A stretch of 52,293 bases of DNA from Clostridia bacterium (GTDB lineage Bacteria; Bacillota; Clostridia; Oscillospirales; Acutalibacteraceae): NCBI GenBank assembly GCA_029226955.1, contig JAQXZA010000138.1, positions 1 to 52,293 on the forward strand, read 5' to 3'. The notes under the pieces are model-generated. The model did not search any database, was not told the origin of the DNA, and saw only the letters and a program-made list of their open reading frames with translations. Below are positions 26,142 through 35,646 of this stretch, piece by piece. Each line of letters opens with the position of its first letter. Positions within the stretch are counted from its first letter, which is position 1. The translations under genes were made by a program, and so were the position numbers.

Positions 26142-26276
26142 TTACATCACCCCGATATATATTTATGATGAAATAAGTCGTTGATTGACTAAAATAATCA
26201 AAATGCCAATATAAATAATAGTATATAAACATAATCATTTATAAATGGTTAAAAGATATAAAAATAAATTATATTC

Positions 26277-26329
26277 TTGTTATACAAGGCTAACTGTGTT
26301 AAAATAAGTATTGTTATACAAGGCTAACT
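26277..26329 (+). promoter_or_regulatory. feoAB promoter with two identical 19-bp operator repeats
   Basis: The sequence TTGTTATACAAGGCTAACT occurs twice, at 26277-26295 and 26311-26329 (34 nt apart). The first copy supplies the -35 TTGTTA and part of the spacer; the -10 TAAAAT is at 26300-26305 (17-nt spacing, with TG before it). The second copy covers the start of the transcript. Each copy contains GTTA-N8-TAAC with AGGCTAAC, resembling the half site of DtxR/IdeR-type iron boxes. An iron-dependent repressor is the likely binder. Confidence 0.7.
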
Positions 26330-26358
26330 ACTAAAATATATATAACAAGGTGATAATA

Positions 26359-28713
26359 ATGACGCTTGCAGATTTGCAAAACGGTATGGAGGGCTGTATT
26401 TCAAAAGTCGGTTGTTCCGATAAAGCCTTACACCAGCATATACTTGATATGGGTTTAACACCCGGAACTGTTGTTTCATTGATTAAATCCGCACCTATGG
26501 GTGATCCGTTGGAATTTCGTGTCCGTGGATATGAACTTACTCTCAGAAAAGCTGACGCAGCACTTATTGAGTTAAAAGACGTACATAATACAGAAAAAAC
26601 AAACAAACAGGCAAAGATATTAAAAGATATAGACCACCCACAAACCGGTGAAATGGGGATTTATCATGTGAAGACACGAGGAAAAGAAATCCCCGAAGGC
26701 GAAACCATTACATTTGCACTTGCTGGAAATCAGAATTGCGGAAAAACGACGCTTTTTAATCAGCTTACAGGTTCAAATCAGCATGTCGGAAACTTCCCTG
26801 GTGTTACCGTTGACAGAAAAGACGGTGTAATTATCGGACACCCAGATACTCTTATAACCGATTTGCCGGGAATTTACTCAATGTCACCATATTCTGATGA
26901 GGAAATTGTGACAAAAGATTTTCTTATCAAAAACCGTCCGAGAGGAATTGTAAATATTGTTGACGCAACAAATATTGAAAGAAATCTTTATCTTACAATG
27001 CAGCTTATGGAACTGGATATTCCTATGGTTCTTGCCCTTAATATGATGGACGAAGTAAGAGAAAACGGTGGAACAATACTTGTAAACAAATTGGAAGAAA
27101 TTCTCGGAATACCAGTAGTGCCTATTTCAGCAGCAAAAAATGAAGGTATCACTGAACTTATTGAACACGCCATTCATGTTGCCAAATACAGAGAACGTCC
27201 GGGAAGAATGGATTTTTGTGACGAAAAAGGCAGCGACGGCGGTGCTATGCACAGATGTCTTCACGCAATAATTCATCTTATTGATGACCACGCACACAAG
27301 TATAAAATTCCTGTGCGTTTTGCCGCTACAAAAATAGTTGAAAACGATAAATCAATTATTGACGCATTAAAACTTGAAAAGAATGAACTTGACGCTCTTG
27401 AACATATAATAGTACAAATGGAGGAGGAATCCGGAAAGGAGCGTCAGGCCGCACTGGCAGATATGCGTTATGATTTTATTGATAAAGTTAGTGCTGTTAC
27501 GGTAGTTAAACCGCACGACAGCAAAGAGCATATTCGCAGTATGAAAATTGACAGGATACTGACAGGCAAATATACCGCCATACCGTCATTTATACTTATA
27601 ATGGCATTTATCTTTTGGATGACTTTCGGGGTTATCGGCTCGTGGCTTTCCGACCTTATGGATATGGGCATAAAATGGCTTACTAATGTATGTGACGGTG
27701 CATTAACAGCTTACGGAATTAACCCTGTTGTACACTCGCTTATAATTGATGGTGTTTTTGCAGGTGTTGGAAGTGTACTCAGCTTTTTGCCGATTATAGT
27801 CGTGCTGTTCTTCTTTTTGTCTATTATGGAGGATAGCGGATATATGGCACGAGTTGCCTTCGTAATGGATAAGCTATTGAGAAAAATAGGACTTTCGGGA
27901 CGAAGTTTTGTGCCTATGCTTATCGGATTCGGCTGTTCTGTACCGGCTATTATGTCAACAAGAACACTGTCGTCAGACCGTGACCGCAAGATGACAATTA
28001 TGCTTACACCGTTTATGAGTTGCTCGGCAAAACTGCCGATTTATGCACTTTTTACAGAGGTATTTTTCCCACAACACGCCGCTTTGGTAATGATAGGACT
28101 ATATTTTACGGGAATAATTGTCGGAATAGTTTTTGCATTTTGTCTTAAAGGAACTGCATTTAAAGGTGAACCTGTACCTTTTGTAATGGAACTGCCTAAC
28201 TATCGTCTGCCGTCAGTCAAAAGCGTATGGCAATTAATTTATGATAAAGCTAAGGATTTTATAACAAAGGCATTTACGATAATTTTTATTGCGGCAATCA
28301 TAATATGGTTTTTGCAGAACTTTGATACAAGATTAAATGTAGTAACAGACCAGTCAGAAAGTCTGCTGGCACTTATAGGCGGTTTTATTGCACCAGTATT
28401 TGCACCACTCGGATTTGGCGACTGGCGTGTATCGACAGCACTTATTACAGGCTTTGTAGCAAAAGAAAGTGTTGTAAGCACTCTTACAGTTCTTTTAGGA
28501 GGTTCAGCAACCGCTCTCGGCACTCTGTTCTCACCACTTACTGCAATAACTTTTCTTGTATTTTCACTGCTTTATACACCGTGTGTTGCGGCTGTTACAG
28601 CGGTTAAAAGAGAACTCGGCACAAAATATTCAATTATTGTTATTGCAGCACAATGCGGTATTGCCTGGTTTGTATCATTCCTTGTAAAAGGTATAATAGG
28701 AATTTTTATCTGA
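26359..28713 (+). CDS. feoB: Ferrous iron transporter, FeoA-FeoB fusion
   Basis: FeoB imports Fe(II) across the membrane. This 784-aa protein fuses a FeoA SH3-like domain (about 1-75, with the DMGLTPGTVV and GDPLEFRVRGYELTLR signatures) to FeoB. The G domain has G1 GNQNCGKT (123-130; the usual serine is Cys), G3 DLPG (168-171) and NMMDE-type G4. The membrane part (about 400-784) has the two gate regions with GFGCSVPAIMSTRTL. Start 26359 follows AAGGTG at 6 nt; GTG 26350 overlaps that site. Two operator repeats cover its promoter. Confidence 0.95.
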   Translation: MTLADLQNGMEGCISKVGCSDKALHQHILDMGLTPGTVVSLIKSAPMGDPLEFRVRGYELTLRKADAALIELKDVHNTEKTNKQAKILKDIDHPQTGEMGIYHVKTRGKEIPEGETITFALAGNQNCGKTTLFNQLTGSNQHVGNFPGVTVDRKDGVIIGHPDTLITDLPGIYSMSPYSDEEIVTKDFLIKNRPRGIVNIVDATNIERNLYLTMQLMELDIPMVLALNMMDEVRENGGTILVNKLEEILGIPVVPISAAKNEGITELIEHAIHVAKYRERPGRMDFCDEKGSDGGAMHRCLHAIIHLIDDHAHKYKIPVRFAATKIVENDKSIIDALKLEKNELDALEHIIVQMEEESGKERQAALADMRYDFIDKVSAVTVVKPHDSKEHIRSMKIDRILTGKYTAIPSFILIMAFIFWMTFGVIGSWLSDLMDMGIKWLTNVCDGALTAYGINPVVHSLIIDGVFAGVGSVLSFLPIIVVLFFFLSIMEDSGYMARVAFVMDKLLRKIGLSGRSFVPMLIGFGCSVPAIMSTRTLSSDRDRKMTIMLTPFMSCSAKLPIYALFTEVFFPQHAALVMIGLYFTGIIVGIVFAFCLKGTAFKGEPVPFVMELPNYRLPSVKSVWQLIYDKAKDFITKAFTIIFIAAIIIWFLQNFDTRLNVVTDQSESLLALIGGFIAPVFAPLGFGDWRVSTALITGFVAKESVVSTLTVLLGGSATALGTLFSPLTAITFLVFSLLYTPCVAAVTAVKRELGTKYSIIVIAAQCGIAWFVSFLVKGIIGIFI

Positions 28714-28717
28714 TTTA

Positions 28718-28758
28718 AAAAAATCCCCTTAAACTTTACTGTTTCAAGGGGATTTTTT
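28718..28758 (+). terminator. feoB terminator
   Basis: AAAAAATCCCCTT (28718-28730) pairs with AAGGGGATTTTTT (28746-28758) around a 15-nt loop. Confidence 0.9.
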
Positions 28759-28767
28759 ATATGCTAC

Positions 28768-28799
28768 TTGCGAACCTTGTAAAATTATGATAAAATTAC
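28768..28799 (+). promoter_or_regulatory. hisHF promoter with overlapping dyad
   Basis: TTGCGA (28768-28773), 17 nt, TAAAAT (28791-28796) with TG before it. A 21-bp dyad, GTAA-aa-TTAT-g-ATAA-aa-TTAC (28779-28799), overlaps the -10 and is a candidate repressor site. Confidence 0.55.
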
Positions 28800-28829
28800 A
28801 GTAACAAAAGGAAAGTGAGATGTGGAACA

Positions 28830-29447
28830 ATGATTGCAGTAATTGACTACGGTGCAGGTAATCTGCAAAGTGTAGTAAAAGCACTTAAATTTATTGACTG
28901 CGACTGTTTTGTTACAAACAGTAAACAGGAATTGCTTAATGCTGACGGTGCTATTTTGCCCGGAGTTGGCTCGTTTGCTGACGCTATGGACTGTATGAAT
29001 AATTCAGGTACAACCGACGCTGTGTTGGAATATATTGAGCGTGGAAAGCCATTACTTGGAATTTGTCTTGGATTACAACTTCTGTTTGACAGCAGTGAGG
29101 AAAGCCCCGGTGCAAAGGGACTCGGACTTCTTAAAGGCAGTATTACAAAAATTCCTAACAAAGACGGTGCATTAAAAATTCCGCATATGGGCTGGAATTC
29201 GTTGAACATAAGAAAACACGACGGTATTTTTAAAAACATACAGGGAAATCCGTATGTTTATTTCGTACATTCGTATTACCTTAAAGCTGATGATGAACAA
29301 ATTGTCAGTGCAAGAACTCATTACGGCGTTGATATTGATGCGGCAGTGCGTTACAAAAACATTTTTGCTACACAATTTCACCCCGAAAAAAGCGGCAAAG
29401 TCGGCTTACAGATTTTACAGAATTTTGTTGACATCACAAGGGGGTAA
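28830..29447 (+). CDS. hisH: Imidazole glycerol phosphate synthase, glutaminase subunit
   Basis: HisH releases ammonia from glutamine and passes it to HisF for ring closure in histidine synthesis. The 205-aa class I amidotransferase has GVGSFADAM, the nucleophile Cys in [10 protein letters not shown] (about residue 80) and the His/Glu pair in FHPEKSG near the end. Start 28830 gives the usual [14 protein letters not shown] 28815 is an alternative five codons upstream. It is cotranscribed with hisF, away from the main his operon. Confidence 0.95.
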   Translation: MIAVIDYGAGNLQSVVKALKFIDCDCFVTNSKQELLNADGAILPGVGSFADAMDCMNNSGTTDAVLEYIERGKPLLGICLGLQLLFDSSEESPGAKGLGLLKGSITKIPNKDGALKIPHMGWNSLNIRKHDGIFKNIQGNPYVYFVHSYYLKADDEQIVSARTHYGVDIDAAVRYKNIFATQFHPEKSGKVGLQILQNFVDITRG

Positions 29448-29452
29448 TTATT

Positions 29453-30220
29453 ATGTACGCAAAAAGAATAATTCCGTGTCTTGATGTGAAGGACGGCAGA
29501 GTGGTTAAAGGTACAAGCTTTGTAAATTTGCGTGATGCAGGTGACCCTGTTGAATGTGCAAAGCTTTATGACAAAGAAGGTGCTGATGAACTGGTATTGC
29601 TCGATATAACCGCATCAAGTGACGCAAGAAATATTATTGTTGATATTGTAAGAGCTGTTGCAGACAGTGTGTTTATTCCGTTTACTGTTGGCGGAGGAAT
29701 AAGAACTGTTGACGATTTTACAGCTATTCTCCGTGCGGGTGCTGATAAGGTTTCGGTTAATTCAGCGGCTGTACACCGTCCTGAAATCATAAACGAGGCG
29801 GCTTATAAATTCGGCAGTCAGTGTGTTGTTACGGCAATAGATGCAAAACGCAGAGATGACAACAGTGGCTGGGACGTATTTATAAACGGAGGCAGAATAA
29901 ATACAGGAAAAGACGCTGTAAAGTGGGCTGTTGAAGCTGAAAAACGTGGTGCCGGCGAAATATTGCTTACAAGTATGGACTGTGACGGCGTTAAAAACGG
30001 ATATGACCTTGAACTTACAAAGGCAGTATCTGAAAGTGTCGGAATCCCTGTTATTGCCTCAGGCGGAGCCGGAAAACTGGAACATTTTTATGACGCTTTT
30101 ACTGACGGAAAGGCTGACGCTGTTCTTGCTGCATCACTTTTCCACTTTGGCGAAATATCAATCGGCGAACTTAAAAACTATCTTGACAACAACGGCATTC
30201 CTGTAAGAAATGTAGTTTAA
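29453..30220 (+). CDS. hisF: Imidazole glycerol phosphate synthase, cyclase subunit
   Basis: HisF converts PRFAR plus ammonia into imidazole glycerol phosphate and AICAR. The 255-aa TIM barrel shows the N-terminal [16 protein letters not shown] with catalytic Asp11, FTVGGGIRT and, in the second half, [13 protein letters not shown] with the second catalytic Asp and IASGGAG. It starts 5 nt after hisH behind AAGGGGG. A terminator follows. Confidence 0.97.
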   Translation: MYAKRIIPCLDVKDGRVVKGTSFVNLRDAGDPVECAKLYDKEGADELVLLDITASSDARNIIVDIVRAVADSVFIPFTVGGGIRTVDDFTAILRAGADKVSVNSAAVHRPEIINEAAYKFGSQCVVTAIDAKRRDDNSGWDVFINGGRINTGKDAVKWAVEAEKRGAGEILLTSMDCDGVKNGYDLELTKAVSESVGIPVIASGGAGKLEHFYDAFTDGKADAVLAASLFHFGEISIGELKNYLDNNGIPVRNVV

Positions 30221-30237
30221 TGTTTTATAATAAAAAT

Positions 30238-30272
30238 ATCCGCAAGACCTTGTTATTTAAGGCTTTGCGGAT
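30238..30272 (+). terminator. Terminator after hisF
   Basis: ATCCGCAA-ga-CCTT pairs with AAGG-c-TTTGCGGAT around GTTATTT. The T-run is weak. Confidence 0.65.
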
Positions 30273-30298
30273 ACTTGCTTTCAGATGAATAATTATAA

Positions 30299-30847
30299 TT
30301 AACATAATCTGAACTGTTGTACTATTCCGTTTGACATATAATCCGCCATTTCTAATGCTTCATTTTCAATATTGTTAAATTCATCAATATCTTTGGGATA
30401 TTTTCCAGACAAACGCAATCTTGCCTCATTTTCTGTCATTTTTAAGTGATTATACAATAAATAATTCCACTTTTCGTAATTCCAATATGGATTTATCTTT
30501 GACAAAAATTCTGAAATTTCATCCGCATTCTGATACCACTTTTTTCGTATAGAATCAGTTTTAGTTGTTTCGTGATTTTTAATTGCGTTTATGAGTTCTC
30601 CGGCAATGGCAAGATGTTCTGTAAGCAGTTGTTTGAATTGTTCTGATATGTTTTTTCTGTAATAATGTTCCAGTATTACGGCAAAATCTTCCGGATTTTC
30701 CAACAGCCATTTAGTGACATACGGTAAATCAGCAATGTCTGATGCTGTACTTATGATAAAGAAACGTGTTCTATAAACATGTTGCAACCATAGTATCCGT
30801 AATTTATTGTTAAGTCGAACTGAACACTGTAAATTAGTTTTTTTCAT
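30299..30847 (-). CDS. Conserved helical protein of unknown function with internal repeat
   Basis: This 182-aa protein belongs to a group of small all-helical Clostridial proteins that databases sometimes label acetylglutamate kinase without basis. Two similar halves are visible: LLTEHLAIAGELINAI (about 73-88) and LLYNHLKMTENEARLRL (about 130-146), each preceded by a Trp/Tyr-rich segment and NP motif (ENPEDF, INPYW). There is no signal peptide or membrane helix. AGGAG precedes the ATG. It sits alone between hisF and hisE. Function unknown. Confidence 0.65.
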   Translation of the reverse strand: MKKTNLQCSVRLNNKLRILWLQHVYRTRFFIISTASDIADLPYVTKWLLENPEDFAVILEHYYRKNISEQFKQLLTEHLAIAGELINAIKNHETTKTDSIRKKWYQNADEISEFLSKINPYWNYEKWNYLLYNHLKMTENEARLRLSGKYPKDIDEFNNIENEALEMADYMSNGIVQQFRLC

Positions 30848-30870
30848 TGCTGTTCTCCTGAATTATATTT

Positions 30871-30923
30871 AATGTGAGTTTGAAAAAATAATACGAAAGA
30901 GCCACTTCTATCTGACTCACATT
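30871..30923. repeat. Inverted repeat upstream of the helical protein gene
   Basis: AATGTGAGT (30871-30879) and ACTCACATT (30915-30923) are perfect inverted arms 35 nt apart in the leader/promoter region of the 182-aa gene. They may form a leader hairpin or be paired operator half sites. Confidence 0.4.
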
Positions 30924-30992
30924 ATATATAACAGTATATGACGCAAAATCAAAAATGTCACAAAACAACGTTCTAATAGCAAACAACAAAAA

Positions 30993-31025
30993 ACGGTATA
31001 GTCACTTTATCGGCGACTATACCGT
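30993..31025 (-). terminator. Terminator of the his operon
   Basis: ACGGTATAGTC and GACTATACCGT (11 bp) with an 11-nt loop; on the minus strand six T follow. It closes the operon 16 nt after hisE. Confidence 0.9.
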
Positions 31026-31040
31026 GAGTTTTTGAGTATA

Positions 31041-31376
31041 TCAGGTGTTCTTATCAACCTGATGGAAGGTTTTAAGGTTGCCTGTTTTTTGGCTTCGTTT
31101 TGCAAGCTCATTCATAACGTCATCAACGGATATTCCCTCTTCTACCATCATAACAAACAGATGATAAATAAGGTCTGAAATTTCAAGAACAGTTTCTTTG
31201 TTGTCGCCGTTCTTTGCGGCAATTATTGTTTCGGAACATTCTTCACCGACTTTTTTCAGAATTTTATCAAGTCCTTTTTCAAAAAGATAACAGGTGTATG
31301 AACCCTCCTGTTTGTTTTCTTTGCGGTCAAGAATTGTTTGATAAAGGTCATAAAGTTCATTGTGATTATCAGTCAT
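31041..31376 (-). CDS. hisE: Phosphoribosyl-ATP pyrophosphohydrolase
   Basis: HisE removes pyrophosphate from phosphoribosyl-ATP, the second step of histidine synthesis. The 111-aa MazG-like helical protein shows [15 protein letters not shown] with the metal-binding acidic residues and [15 protein letters not shown] 31376 follows GGGAGG at suitable distance and overlaps the hisI stop by 8 nt; the frame continues upstream to 31454 but only inside hisI. In many bacteria hisI and hisE are fused; here they are separate. Confidence 0.94.
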   Translation of the reverse strand: MTDNHNELYDLYQTILDRKENKQEGSYTCYLFEKGLDKILKKVGEECSETIIAAKNGDNKETVLEISDLIYHLFVMMVEEGISVDDVMNELAKRSQKTGNLKTFHQVDKNT

Positions 31377-31716
31377 TGTTGTATTCCTCCCAGATGTTAT
31401 TAAAAAAGCACGAGTGACTTCCTGTGTGGCAAGCAGAACCTGTCTGTTCAACAATTACAAGAAGTGTGTCTTTGTCGCAGTCACCTTTTATATCAACTAC
31501 TTTTTGAAGATGTCCTGATGTTGCACCCTTGTTCCAGAGTTCCTGTCTTGAACGGCTGAAAAACCAAGTGTAGCCTGTTTCAAAGGTTTTACGCATTGAT
31601 TCTCTGTTCATATATGCAAGCATAAGGACTTCGCCTGTTCCCTTTTCCTGTACTATCGCAGGCAGAAGGTCAGCTTTTTTGAAATAGTCTTCTATGAAAT
31701 CGAAATTTTTGCTCAT
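31369..31716 (-). CDS. hisI: Phosphoribosyl-AMP cyclohydrolase
   Basis: HisI opens the purine ring of phosphoribosyl-AMP (third step). The 115-aa enzyme has [29 protein letters not shown] and the zinc-binding cysteines in GDCDKDTLL and [10 protein letters not shown]. It overlaps hisA by 4 nt (ATGA) upstream and hisE by 8 nt downstream. Confidence 0.95.
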   Translation of the reverse strand: MSKNFDFIEDYFKKADLLPAIVQEKGTGEVLMLAYMNRESMRKTFETGYTWFFSRSRQELWNKGATSGHLQKVVDIKGDCDKDTLLVIVEQTGSACHTGSHSCFFNNIWEEYNND

Positions 31717-32459
31717 ATATTTGCTCCTTTACCGTTATGTTTTGCGGCGTGGGCAACTTCTATCGCCTGACTGAGTTCAAGTGTACCGCTGTATATGGAT
31801 TTTCCGCAGATTGCTCCGTAAATATCAAGGTCGGTCAGGTTGATAATATCTTTAAGATTTGAAACACCACCGGACGCAATAATATTACAACTTACTGCTG
31901 TTTTCAGTTCGTCAAGCATTGTGAGATTAGGCCCTGAAAGCATACCATCTTTTGAAATATCGGTAAAAATTATATACTGTACGCCTATATCTTCCATACG
32001 CTTTGACAGTTCAATATAATTTATCTCGGAAGTATCCGTCCAGCCGTCAGCCGAAACCATTCCGTTGAGAGCGTCAACACTTACGGCAATTTTTGAGGCA
32101 TAGTTTTTGACAGCCTCTTTAACAAATTCAGGGTCTTTGATTGCCGCAGAACCGAGAATAACCCTGTCAATACCATTTTCAAGATAAAATTCCACGGATT
32201 CCATTGAACGAATACCGCCGCCGACTTCAATTTTTAGTCCGCAGTTTTTTCGTACTTCAAGAATTACATCTGAATTAACTCTTTTGCCGTCCTTTGCACC
32301 ATCAAGGTCAACCATATGCATATATTTTGCACCGTCAGATTCAAACTTCTTTGCGGTTTCAACTGCACTGTCGGCAACTTTATGAGCCGTTGAATAGTCA
32401 CCTTTATAAAGACGAACGCACATACCGTCCTTAATATCTATTGCAGGTAAAATAATCAT
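31713..32459 (-). CDS. hisA: ProFAR isomerase
   Basis: HisA isomerises ProFAR to PRFAR (fourth step), the substrate of HisHF. The 248-aa TIM barrel has [19 protein letters not shown] with catalytic Asp8, VGGGIRS and [17 protein letters not shown] with the second Asp, then IASGGVS. It overlaps hisI by 4 nt and follows hisB after 42 nt. Confidence 0.96.
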   Translation of the reverse strand: MIILPAIDIKDGMCVRLYKGDYSTAHKVADSAVETAKKFESDGAKYMHMVDLDGAKDGKRVNSDVILEVRKNCGLKIEVGGGIRSMESVEFYLENGIDRVILGSAAIKDPEFVKEAVKNYASKIAVSVDALNGMVSADGWTDTSEINYIELSKRMEDIGVQYIIFTDISKDGMLSGPNLTMLDELKTAVSCNIIASGGVSNLKDIINLTDLDIYGAICGKSIYSGTLELSQAIEVAHAAKHNGKGANI

Positions 32460-32501
32460 TATATATCAGCCTTTCTGAAAAACACAGTTAAATATCAAAT
32501 A

Positions 32502-33080
32502 TTATAAAACACCTTTTGTTGACAGGGGCTTGTCTGAATCGGTCTTTACAACAGCAAGATGAAGTGCGTGTGCAAGAGCCTTATAAAGTGCCTCTGTAAT
32601 ATGGTGTGAATTTTTTCCGTAACATGATTTAAGATGAAGCGTTATGCCTGAATTATAAGCAAATGCACGCATAAATTCTTCCGTCATACAGCTGTCATAG
32701 TTGCCGATTTTTTCTTCGGGAAATTCAGCATCAAACACAAGAAAAGGTCTGCCGCTTATATCAAGCGAACAAAATCCGAGTGCCTCGTCCATAGGTACAT
32801 AAAATGAACCAAAACGAGCAATGCCGCCCTTATCACCGAGTGCCTTATCAAAAGCCTTGCCGATAACAATACCAGTATCCTCAATGGTATGATGACAGTC
32901 AACATCAAGGTCGCCGTCGGTTTTTACGATTAAGCCAAATCCTCCGTGTACCGAAAATGCTGTAAGCATATGATTGAAAAAACCTATGCCCGTGTCAACC
33001 AAAGTTTCTCCTCCGTCAAGATTGAGTTCAACGTGAATTTTCGTTTCTTTGGTCTGTCGGTCAACAACCGCTGTTCTCAT
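32502..33080 (-). CDS. hisB: Imidazoleglycerol-phosphate dehydratase
   Basis: HisB dehydrates imidazole glycerol phosphate (sixth step). The 192-aa monofunctional enzyme shows the manganese-binding repeats FFNHMLTAF, DCHHTIEDTG and NSHHITEALYKALAHAL. It lacks the phosphatase domain of the enterobacterial fusion, so histidinol phosphatase must be encoded elsewhere. A promoter-like site (33115-33143) lies in the 120-nt gap after hisC. Confidence 0.96.
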   Translation of the reverse strand: MRTAVVDRQTKETKIHVELNLDGGETLVDTGIGFFNHMLTAFSVHGGFGLIVKTDGDLDVDCHHTIEDTGIVIGKAFDKALGDKGGIARFGSFYVPMDEALGFCSLDISGRPFLVFDAEFPEEKIGNYDSCMTEEFMRAFAYNSGITLHLKSCYGKNSHHITEALYKALAHALHLAVVKTDSDKPLSTKGVL

Positions 33081-33114
33081 ATGTTACCACCTCGTATCTG
33101 TTATTACAGGTTAT

Positions 33115-33143
33115 AGTATATATTATTTCCTGAATTTTGTAAA
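33115..33143 (-). promoter_or_regulatory. Possible internal promoter before hisB
   Basis: On the minus strand TTTACA (33138-33143), 17 nt, TATACT (33115-33120). TATCTGTT (33095-33102) and AACAGATA (33142-33149) on the plus strand flank it as an inverted repeat. Confidence 0.5.
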
Positions 33144-33200
33144 CAGATATAAGGTATGATATTTACGGTTTCTCTTAAATTTTACAAATTCGTCAAATTT

Positions 33201-34283
33201 TTAACGGTTTTCTGACACATATTTTTCAAGAATATATTTTTCTATGTATCGCATAACCTCATTGTTTTCTTCTTGACTGCCGGCTGTAATCCTGAGTGCA
33301 GAGTCGTTTTTGAAGTATCTTATTGCTATTCCGTTATCAAGAAGATACTGCCAGAGCGGATATGAAAGCTCTGTGCGGATATAGACAAAATTGGTACAGG
33401 GTTCATATATATTGAACGGTAATGAATATGTTTTCTTTAATTCAAGAAGTTTACCATAAAGCTCTTTGGTATTTTTAACTATGGTATTGCGGCGTTCTGT
33501 TAAAAGTTCCTTGTGGCTGAAAATACAAGTACCTATTTCCTGAGTAAGAGTATTTACATTGTACGGGGATTTTACAGCACGGAGTGCTTTTGTTAATGTT
33601 TTGTTTGCAACGGCAAAACCAAGACGTATTGCCGCTGAACCGACTGCCTTTGATGATGTTTTAAGCACAATAAGGTTGTCATATTGTGCCGCCTCCTGTA
33701 AAACTGACTGATTCCAGAAATCCATATATGCCTCATCAAGAATAACAAGTGCATTTACGCTTTTTACAAGTCGTCTTGATTCTTCTGCTGTTATTCCCTG
33801 TCCTGTCGGGTTACAAGGGTTTGAAAAAATTATCATATCAACATTGTTGTCGTTTGCGGTTTTTATAACTTCATCAACATCAATTTTAAGTGAATCTGGT
33901 TTTTGTATTGCTATTACCTGATTTTCTGAAAGAGAAGAATAAAAACGGTACATAGAAAAATCCGGTTCAATAACAAGCACTTTACTGTTTCTTTGCAGCA
34001 TTGCTGAGGCAAGAATATAAAGCATTTCATCAGAACCGTTTGTGGCGGTTACTGTTTCGGGGTCAATGCCATAAAAATCCGAAAAACTTTTGATAACATC
34101 TGACGCTAACGGGTCAGGATAACGGTTAAATGCTGTTTTGTCGATAATTTCCTTAATTTCGTTTTTTATTTCATCGGGCATATTATAAAAAGACTCATTT
34201 GCATCAAGTCTTATGCGATATGTACCACTGATTGGTTCATAAGGTTCAAGGTCACGGACTTTTTCGCAAAGTGTGTATGACAT
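33201..34283 (-). CDS. hisC: Histidinol-phosphate aminotransferase
   Basis: HisC transaminates imidazole acetol phosphate to histidinol phosphate (seventh step). The 360-aa fold type I PLP enzyme shows NGSDEML, SNPCNPTGQ, LDEAYMDF and the PLP lysine in VLKTSSKAVGSAAIRLGFA. It follows hisD after 70 nt that contain a terminator-like hairpin. The 120 nt between hisC and hisB hold a promoter-like site. Confidence 0.95.
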   Translation of the reverse strand: MSYTLCEKVRDLEPYEPISGTYRIRLDANESFYNMPDEIKNEIKEIIDKTAFNRYPDPLASDVIKSFSDFYGIDPETVTATNGSDEMLYILASAMLQRNSKVLVIEPDFSMYRFYSSLSENQVIAIQKPDSLKIDVDEVIKTANDNNVDMIIFSNPCNPTGQGITAEESRRLVKSVNALVILDEAYMDFWNQSVLQEAAQYDNLIVLKTSSKAVGSAAIRLGFAVANKTLTKALRAVKSPYNVNTLTQEIGTCIFSHKELLTERRNTIVKNTKELYGKLLELKKTYSLPFNIYEPCTNFVYIRTELSYPLWQYLLDNGIAIRYFKNDSALRITAGSQEENNEVMRYIEKYILEKYVSENR

Positions 34284-34311
34284 AAAAACTCCCCTTTTAT
34301 TTTATAAATTC

Positions 34312-34343
34312 AAAAAGGGCAAGGCACTCCGCCCGCCCTCTTT
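34312..34343 (-). terminator. Terminator-like hairpin between hisD and hisC
   Basis: On the minus strand AAAGAGGGC pairs with GCCCTTTTT (one G-U pair) around a 14-nt GC-rich loop, ending in T5. Inside an operon it would act as a partial terminator lowering expression of the distal his genes. Confidence 0.55.
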
Positions 34344-34353
34344 GGAATAGCTA

Positions 34354-35646
34354 TTATTTATCGTCAAAACGGACTGTGATTGAATTGGCGTGTGCTGTAA
34401 GTCCTTCAGTATTTGCAAAACGAACTATATCATCTTTATCATTTTTGAGTGCGTCCTCTGTGTAGTAAATAAAACTTGATTTCTTTACAAAGCTGTCAAC
34501 GGAAAGCGGTGAGAAAAATCTGGCTGTTCCGCTTGTGGGAAGAACGTGGTTAGGACCTGCAAAATAATCTCCGAGAGGTTCGGGGGAATAATTGCCGAGA
34601 AATACTGAACCCGCATTATCAAGTTTGCCTACATATTCCATAGGATTGTTACAGCAAACTTCAAGGTGTTCAGGTGCAAGGTCATTTGCCATTTCAACAG
34701 CCTTTGCCATTTCATCACAAACAATAATTGCTCCGTAATTTGTAAGTGATTCCTCAATAATTTCTGAACGGCTAAGAGTTTTTATCTGTCTTTCAAGCTC
34801 TGTTACTGTTTCTTCGGCAAGTTTTTGTGATGTTGTTACAAGAATTGCTGAGGCAAGTCTGTCGTGTTCAGCCTGTGACATAAGGTCTGCGGCAAGGAAT
34901 TTCGGATTGGCACTTTCGTCGGCAAGGACAAGGATTTCGCTCGGACCCGCAATCATATCAATATCAACATTGCCATAAAGAAGTTTCTTTGCGGTTGCAA
35001 CAAATATGTTGCCAGGACCTACGATTTTATCAACCTTTGGTACGCTCTGTGTGCCGTATGCAAGAGCCGCAACAGCCTGAGCACCGCCCATAAGAAATAC
35101 TCTGTCAACGCCTGCGATTGCGGCGGCGGCCATAATGTCAGGATTAGGCTTTCCGTTTTTAAGCGGCGGTGTTACCATAATAAGTTCTTTGACACCAGCG
35201 ATTTTTGCCGGAATTGCATTCATAAGAACTGATGACGGATATGCTGCTGTGCCACCCGGAACATAAAGTCCTACACGGGCAAGTCCACGAACACGCTGTC
35301 CCATTATTACACCGTTATCCTTTGTTGTAAACCAGCTTTGTTGTTTCTGACGCTGGTGAAAATCTCTGATGTTGTCAGCGGCTTTTTTAAGGGTTGCGAT
35401 AAATTCAGGGTCACATTCTGCACTTGCGGTGAGAATTTCATCTTTTGGCACTTCAAAAAATTCAGGTGCTTTTCCGTCGAATTTTATTGTATATTCACGT
35501 ACTGCCTCGTCGCCATGCTCACGCACATTATCAATAATCTCTGTTACTGTGGCGGTTACATCTTTATTTGTATTTCTGCTGCGTTCACGGAGTTTTGAAA
35601 GAAATTCAACCTCCGATGTTCCGTCAGCTTTGACTATATTTATCAT
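34354..35646 (-). CDS. hisD: Histidinol dehydrogenase
   Basis: HisD oxidises histidinol to histidine in two NAD-dependent steps (last reactions). The 430-aa zinc enzyme has [50 protein letters not shown] and the C-terminal [15 protein letters not shown]. It overlaps hisG by 4 nt. Confidence 0.97.
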   Translation of the reverse strand: MINIVKADGTSEVEFLSKLRERSRNTNKDVTATVTEIIDNVREHGDEAVREYTIKFDGKAPEFFEVPKDEILTASAECDPEFIATLKKAADNIRDFHQRQKQQSWFTTKDNGVIMGQRVRGLARVGLYVPGGTAAYPSSVLMNAIPAKIAGVKELIMVTPPLKNGKPNPDIMAAAAIAGVDRVFLMGGAQAVAALAYGTQSVPKVDKIVGPGNIFVATAKKLLYGNVDIDMIAGPSEILVLADESANPKFLAADLMSQAEHDRLASAILVTTSQKLAEETVTELERQIKTLSRSEIIEESLTNYGAIIVCDEMAKAVEMANDLAPEHLEVCCNNPMEYVGKLDNAGSVFLGNYSPEPLGDYFAGPNHVLPTSGTARFFSPLSVDSFVKKSSFIYYTEDALKNDKDDIVRFANTEGLTAHANSITVRFDDK

